Below, in pieces: positions 6,695-9,975 of a stretch of 9,975 bases of DNA. Position numbers and translations under genes: made by a program. The DNA is from an uncultured Mogibacterium sp. Lineage in GTDB: Bacteria; Bacillota_A; Clostridia; Peptostreptococcales; Anaerovoracaceae. The stretch covers positions 1 to 9,975 of the forward strand of contig NZ_CALHTQ010000010.1 of NCBI RefSeq assembly GCF_938039775.1, written 5' to 3'. A model generated the notes under the pieces. It was not told the DNA's origin. It made no database searches and saw nothing but the letters and a program-made list of their open reading frames with translations. The number at the start of each line of letters is the position of its first letter. The first letter of the stretch is position 1.

Positions 6695-8102
6695 GTGGGA
6701 CCCGAGCAGCATCCGTGCTATATCGCTGATGTACTTCATGGTATTTGCTGCGGTCATATTGCTAATGGTCTGGTTCATGCAGAGCTTCTTCATGAACACA
6801 TATTACGAGCGCATGATGGCCCGCGAAGCACAGTCAACAGCGAACAAACTAGGCAACTATTATTCCACTAATAAGAGGAATTTTGATTCATATGCTCGAA
6901 AGGCTGCCGACCGAAACGGACTATACATAAGGCTCGAGACTTCTGATTCAACTTCTGAGTATGGGAATAGCGGCTTCTCACAAGGTGGCTTTCCGCAATA
7001 TCAGTTTGAAATTTCTGATGCAAAAGATAAGCTAAATAAGAGTTCTCTCGGCACTGTTTCTCTTACTGTAGCCGAAAAAGGCAACAAAGCGTCAAGGCTC
7101 GTATACGCTACGTATCTCGGAGACCGTTCAGACGGAACTATCCTGTACATGATAGCGCCACTTTATCCAGTGGAGTCGACAATATTGATTTTGAGATCGC
7201 AGCTGCTGTACATCACGTTTATAACACTGATGATAGCTAGCATGCTTGCTATCATTATGTCTACATGGTTAACGCTACCAATAGCGAGCATCACAAAGTC
7301 TGCGGTGCAGCTCAGCAACGGTAATTATAACGTTAAGTTTAGAGGAGGACTCTTTACCGAGACTAACGAGCTTGCCAGGACACTTAACAAGGCGTCTTAT
7401 GAGATGCAAAAAACCGATTCTTATCAGCGCGACCTGATTGCCAACGTCTCTCATGACCTCAAGACGCCACTCACAATGATTAAATCATATGCAGAGATGA
7501 TTAACGATATCTCTGGAGATAACCCTGAAAAGAGAGCTGAGCACCTTGCAGTTATAATTTCTGAGGCGGACAGGCTCAATAAACTCGTGTCTGACATGCT
7601 TTCAGCATCGAAGCTTCAGTCCAATTCGGCTGAACTTAACATGACTAAGTTCGATATCGTCAAGGCCGCTACTGAAGTTGAAGAGACTTTCGAAGTCCTT
7701 AACCAGCAAGAGGGATATGACATATCATTTAAGAAGTGTAAGTCGGCATACGTATATGGAGATTATGATAAGCTCAAGCAAGTTATGGCAAATCTAATCT
7801 CTAATGCGATAAAGTATTGCGGCGAAGACAAGTACGTTCGCATCGAACTCAAGAAAGTCGGTAGGAATGTCAGATTCGATGTAATTGATCACGGTGACGG
7901 AATCGCTGCCGAAGAGATTTCTCACGTGTGGGAGCGCTACTATAGAACTAGTGCTAACAGAAACCGCAATATCGAAGGAACTGGCCTTGGCCTCTCCATT
8001 GTCAAAGGAATTTTGAGTCTGCACAACGCTAATTACGGCGTCGATAGCGAGGTAGGAAAGGGCAGTGACTTCTGGTTCGAGTTAGCTACTGTTAAGAAGT
8101 AA
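6669..8102 (+). CDS. Membrane sensor histidine kinase, partner of the upstream response regulator
   Basis: The 477-residue kinase has a first transmembrane helix near residues 17-41, an extracytoplasmic segment of about 125 residues (42-166) matching no sensor family I recognise, and a second helix near 175-203. A HAMP linker follows (about 203-250), then a HisKA dimerisation domain with H262 in VSHDLKTPL, and a HATPase domain with the N box (N375 in NLISNAIKY), the G1 box (D407-H-G-D-G), the aromatic WERYYR segment and the G2 box GTGLGLSIVK. All catalytic motifs are intact. The start is TTG at 6669, overlapping the end of the response regulator; GAGGAG lies 12 bases upstream, rather far, which suits translational coupling. 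The first in-frame ATG, at residue 21, would cut helix 1. The external segment is rich in Ser, Asn, Tyr and charged residues; its signal is unknown. Confidence 0.95.
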   Translation: MNTKTKRNKWDPSSIRAISLMYFMVFAAVILLMVWFMQSFFMNTYYERMMAREAQSTANKLGNYYSTNKRNFDSYARKAADRNGLYIRLETSDSTSEYGNSGFSQGGFPQYQFEISDAKDKLNKSSLGTVSLTVAEKGNKASRLVYATYLGDRSDGTILYMIAPLYPVESTILILRSQLLYITFITLMIASMLAIIMSTWLTLPIASITKSAVQLSNGNYNVKFRGGLFTETNELARTLNKASYEMQKTDSYQRDLIANVSHDLKTPLTMIKSYAEMINDISGDNPEKRAEHLAVIISEADRLNKLVSDMLSASKLQSNSAELNMTKFDIVKAATEVEETFEVLNQQEGYDISFKKCKSAYVYGDYDKLKQVMANLISNAIKYCGEDKYVRIELKKVGRNVRFDVIDHGDGIAAEEISHVWERYYRTSANRNRNIEGTGLGLSIVKGILSLHNANYGVDSEVGKGSDFWFELATVKK

Positions 8103-8173
8103 TTTCTAAGTAGCTATGTATGTTTCGGCAAGTTTCCAAAACGCATCTATGAATAAAACACAATTAGAATATG

Positions 8174-8213
8174 AAGCAGGAAGGTGAGTTCTCACCTTCC
8201 TGCTTTGGTTTTT
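8174..8213 (+). terminator. Strong intrinsic terminator of the two-component operon, possibly bidirectional
   Basis: A perfect 15-bp inverted repeat (AAGCAGGAAGGTGAG / CTCACCTTCCTGCTT) with a 2-base centre is followed on the plus strand by TTTGGTTTTT, 71 bases after the kinase stop. The convergent glutamate-synthase-like gene ends at 8233 and has no other hairpin, so the same stem may stop its transcript, although the minus-strand tail is poor in T. Confidence 0.85.
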
Positions 8214-8232
8214 GATAATATTAGTTCTAACA

Positions 8233-9663
8233 CTATACGTGCGCAATATTGGTATGCTCAGATATCTCTCTGCTAGTAGTAACGAGATCTTCAACACTAA
8301 GATCGTGAAGCTTACTATGTCCCGTAACTCTTGCAAACGTCTTGAGCTCCTCAAGCGACACATTTAGATAATTCGCAACACGCTTTGCAGCAGCCTCCCC
8401 TTTGAGTCTAGCACGAAGCTCTGGATTCTGAGTTGCAATACCTACTGGACAAAGTCCAGTACCACAGATTCTATACTGCTGACAAGCTGCTGCGATTAGA
8501 GGCGCTGTTGCAACTGCTACTGCATCAGCACCCATAGCTATCGCCTTTGCAAAATCAGATGATACTCTGAGTCCACCAGTGATTATAAGCGAGATATCTG
8601 AGTTGATGCTATCAAGGTATTTACGAGCTCTGTAAAGTGCAAATATTGTCGGTACACTTGTTGACTCCCTTAGAAAAAACGGACTAGAACCAGTTGCACC
8701 ACCTCTTCCATCGATAGTAATGAAGTCAGGTTCAGCATAAACGGCAAAAGCCATATCCTTTTCAATTCTACCTGCAGCAAGCTTGATGCCGATTGGTCTA
8801 CCCTCGGAACGCTCCCTTAGCTCAGAAACTAACGCCTTAAGGTCAGACTTGCTTTGAACGTTAGGGAATTTAGAAGGACTCTTGATATCCTGTCCAACAG
8901 GCTTACCTCTCATCGCCGCAATCTCAGGTGTTACCTTATCACCAGGAAGATGACCGCCCATTCCTGGCTTAGTCCCCTGGCCTATCTTAATCTCAATAGC
9001 ATCTACCTTCTTTAGGTTTTCGTCTGTAACACTGTAGAGATTTGGGATGTACTCAAATATGTATTTGTCAGCAGCCTCGTATTCCTCAGGCAGCATACCG
9101 CCTTCACCGCTGCACATAGCTGAATGGGCGAGTGCGCTGCCCTTGGCAAGAGCAACCTTAGATTCCTTAGATAAAGCGCCGAATGACATATGTGACACAT
9201 ATACAGGGTTCTCGAGTACTAACGGCTTACGAGCATTCTTTCCGATTACCACTGAAGTATCGACCTCATCTTCATCATTTAGAGGCATAGGATCAAGCTG
9301 AGCTCCAAGCAGTAGAATGTCGTCGAATCCTGGCATCTGCATCTGTGTCCCCATAGCCGCACTGATTGATTTCCCCGAAACTGCCATCTCATGAATCTCT
9401 TTCATATATCTGCAGTTCTCGTCAGTTTTTGCAGTTGCTTTGTCATATTCTAGGTTCGTAGAAGTGCTATCATCCTGCAAAGTCGTATCAGCCTTTGCTG
9501 AAGCCGGGGCTTCCTTCTGAGATGTGCTTTCGCCCTCATCTACAAGGAACATAACATCCTTTGGCTGCTTACATACTGGACATACATCAAGCTCTTCAAA
9601 CGATTTACCTTCTTTTTCCTCATCAAAAACATATCCACAAATCTTACATTTATACTTAGCCAT
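8233..9663 (-). CDS. Rubredoxin-like/FMN-binding glutamate synthase-like protein
   Basis: The 476-residue product fuses three parts. Residues 1-42 form a small rubredoxin-like iron knuckle with CxxC pairs C6/C9 and C28/C31. Residues 43-84 are a Ser/Thr/Ala-rich flexible linker. Residues 85-476 form the FMN-barrel and iron-sulfur part of glutamate synthase: FGALSKESK, IKIGQGTKPGMGG, DGRGGATG, IITGGLRVSSDFAKAIAMGADAV (361-383) and a C-x5-C-x4-C motif (C394, C400, C405) expected to bind a 3Fe-4S cluster. The class II amidotransferase domain of true GltB is absent, so glutamine cannot be the direct amide donor; this family could use ammonia or do other FMN chemistry. Electrons might enter through the rubredoxin-like head. 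ATG at 9663 is chosen because GGAGGT lies 7 bases upstream; the in-frame ATG at 9678 overlaps that site. The gene has its own candidate promoter after radA. The substrate is uncertain. Confidence 0.88.
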   Translation of the reverse strand: MAKYKCKICGYVFDEEKEGKSFEELDVCPVCKQPKDVMFLVDEGESTSQKEAPASAKADTTLQDDSTSTNLEYDKATAKTDENCRYMKEIHEMAVSGKSISAAMGTQMQMPGFDDILLLGAQLDPMPLNDEDEVDTSVVIGKNARKPLVLENPVYVSHMSFGALSKESKVALAKGSALAHSAMCSGEGGMLPEEYEAADKYIFEYIPNLYSVTDENLKKVDAIEIKIGQGTKPGMGGHLPGDKVTPEIAAMRGKPVGQDIKSPSKFPNVQSKSDLKALVSELRERSEGRPIGIKLAAGRIEKDMAFAVYAEPDFITIDGRGGATGSSPFFLRESTSVPTIFALYRARKYLDSINSDISLIITGGLRVSSDFAKAIAMGADAVAVATAPLIAAACQQYRICGTGLCPVGIATQNPELRARLKGEAAAKRVANYLNVSLEELKTFARVTGHSKLHDLSVEDLVTTSREISEHTNIAHV

Positions 9664-9670
9664 AATTTTC

Positions 9671-9676
9671 ACCTCC
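9671..9676 (-). promoter_or_regulatory. Ribosome binding site deciding the start of the synthase-like gene
   Basis: GGAGGT on the minus strand lies 7 bases upstream of ATG at 9663. The alternative ATG at 9678 runs straight into it, so the shorter protein beginning MAKYKC is preferred. Confidence 0.8.
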
Positions 9677-9700
9677 ATATTTATTTAAGTCATTTTGTCC

Positions 9701-9709
9701 ATTGTATCA
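9701..9709 (-). promoter_or_regulatory. Extended -10 promoter of the synthase-like gene
   Basis: On the minus strand TGA precedes TACAAT (9706-9701), an extended -10 with five of six consensus bases. No good -35 is present; a palindrome occupies that region. The start site would be near 9694, a leader of about 30 bases. Confidence 0.5.
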
Positions 9710-9712
9710 TTT

Positions 9713-9726
9713 AATTGCATGCAATT
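9713..9726. promoter_or_regulatory. Perfect 14-bp palindrome in the promoter of the synthase-like gene
   Basis: AATTGCATGCAATT is its own reverse complement and lies immediately upstream of the extended -10 box. This is where a dimeric regulator would compete with or recruit RNA polymerase. The cognate factor cannot be named from the sequence. Confidence 0.4.
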
Positions 9727-9743
9727 GTGAGCAATCTATGACT

Positions 9744-9758
9744 TTTAGTCTGACTAAA
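9744..9758. promoter_or_regulatory. TTTAGTC-T-GACTAAA palindrome upstream of the synthase-like gene
   Basis: A perfect 7-1-7 inverted repeat lies about 38 bases upstream of the -10 box. Its shape loosely recalls operators of DtxR-type metal regulators (TTAG...CTAA), which would suit an iron-protein gene, but this is inference. Its core TAGTCTGAC also occurs in the promoter spacer of the surface-protein gene. Confidence 0.35.
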
Positions 9759-9789
9759 TATGCGGCTACCATGCCTCTAAGGACTCTGG

Positions 9790-9808
9790 GAACTAGCCTA
9801 GCTAGTTC
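9790..9808 (-). terminator. Hairpin overlapping the radA stop codon
   Basis: GAACTAGC / GCTAGTTC form a perfect 8-bp stem with a 3-base loop, and the radA TAG (9804-9802) lies inside the 5' arm. No T-run follows, so efficient intrinsic termination is doubtful. It may instead protect the 3' end or allow read-through into the next gene. Confidence 0.35.
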
Positions 9809-9975
9809 TTACCGATATAGGCTCTGATCGCGTCGCCGAGGCTATCTGCTCCTACTACATGGACGCCTGGAGCGGGCTTCTCTCCCTTGAGGTTGCCCTT
9901 GGGAATGATTATGGTCTCGTAGCCGAGGCGCGCCGCTTCGCTTACTATACGGTCTGCATTCCTCACTGTCCGCAG
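9802..9975 (-). CDS. radA: DNA repair protein RadA, C-terminal 57 residues (right edge cuts the gene)
   Basis: RadA is a RecA-like ATPase with a C-terminal Lon-protease-like domain and helps process recombination intermediates by branch migration. Only the last 57 residues are visible. They fit the end of that domain: an arginine-containing segment (LRTVRNADRIVSEAARLGYE), the strand TIIIPKGN, and a closing segment VHVVGADSLGDAIRAYIGKN before TAG. The zinc finger, Walker motifs and KNRFG motif would lie beyond the right edge. In many Firmicutes radA is followed by disA; here the next gene is the synthase-like protein, 139 bases on. By hand count 36 of 57 codons end in G or C, more than in the neighbouring gene. 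Assignment rests on a short fragment plus the carD-yacL-ispD genes on the other flank. Confidence 0.75.
   Translation of the reverse strand: MRTVRNADRIVSEAARLGYETIIIPKGNLKGEKPAPGVHVVGADSLGDAIRAYIGKN

Noticed and set aside
6729..6731. In-frame ATG at residue 21 of the kinase as the true start
   Set aside because: It would remove the positively charged leader and cut into the first membrane helix; TTG at 6669 keeps both.
9664..9801. Glutamine or other riboswitch upstream of the synthase-like gene
   Set aside because: The promoter lies only about 30 bases before the start codon, leaving no room for an aptamer; the palindromes are DNA-operator-like and lie upstream of the -10.
2240..9802. Mobile element carrying the middle block
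   Set aside because: No integrase, transposase, terminal inverted repeats, target duplication or tRNA attachment site was seen within the window.

Overview
The window looks like a chromosomal piece of a low-to-moderate GC Gram-positive anaerobe of the class Clostridia. The evidence is strong AGGAGG-type ribosome binding sites, TTG and GTG starts, a CarD-family gene followed by a YacL-type PIN/TRAM gene and ispD, a large secreted protein with a sortase-type C-terminus, and a rubredoxin-like/FMN glutamate-synthase-like fusion typical of anaerobes. An Anaerovoracaceae (Mogibacterium/Eubacterium-like) host is my guess from family style only. No phage, plasmid, transposon, CRISPR, tRNA or rRNA signature was found.

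Layout, left to right: (1) 1-252, minus, the N-terminal part of ispD, running off the left edge. (2) 361-1449, minus, a YacL-type membrane PIN/TRAM protein with a TTG start. (3) 1543-2016, minus, a CarD/CdnL-type RNA polymerase-binding regulator with a GTG start and two candidate tandem promoters. (4) 2240-5737, minus, an 1165-residue secreted leucine-rich-repeat surface protein with its own promoter and a strong terminator. (5) 6008-8102, plus, an overlapping OmpR-type response regulator and sensor histidine kinase, divergent from the surface protein and ended by a strong hairpin terminator. (6) 8233-9663, minus, a rubredoxin-like/FMN glutamate-synthase-like protein, convergent with the kinase. 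(7) 9802-9975, minus, the last 57 codons of radA, running off the right edge.

In many Firmicutes radA, disA, a carD-type gene, yacL, ispD and ispF lie close together in that order. Here both flanks of that neighbourhood are present in the expected order and strand (radA on the right; carD, yacL, ispD on the left). The space between them holds the redox-type synthase, the two-component system and the surface protein, and there is no disA. I read the middle as an accessory module inserted into, or rearranged within, a housekeeping locus.

The two-component genes are divergent from the surface-protein gene across a 270-base control region with a recognisable promoter on each strand. The simplest hypothesis is that the pair senses an envelope signal and controls the surface protein and/or itself. 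I see no clearly undescribed system. The points most worth checking are the rearranged locus, the 21-residue threonine-ladder repeat domain, the non-canonical sorting signal, and the palindromes and shared 9-mer in the promoter regions.
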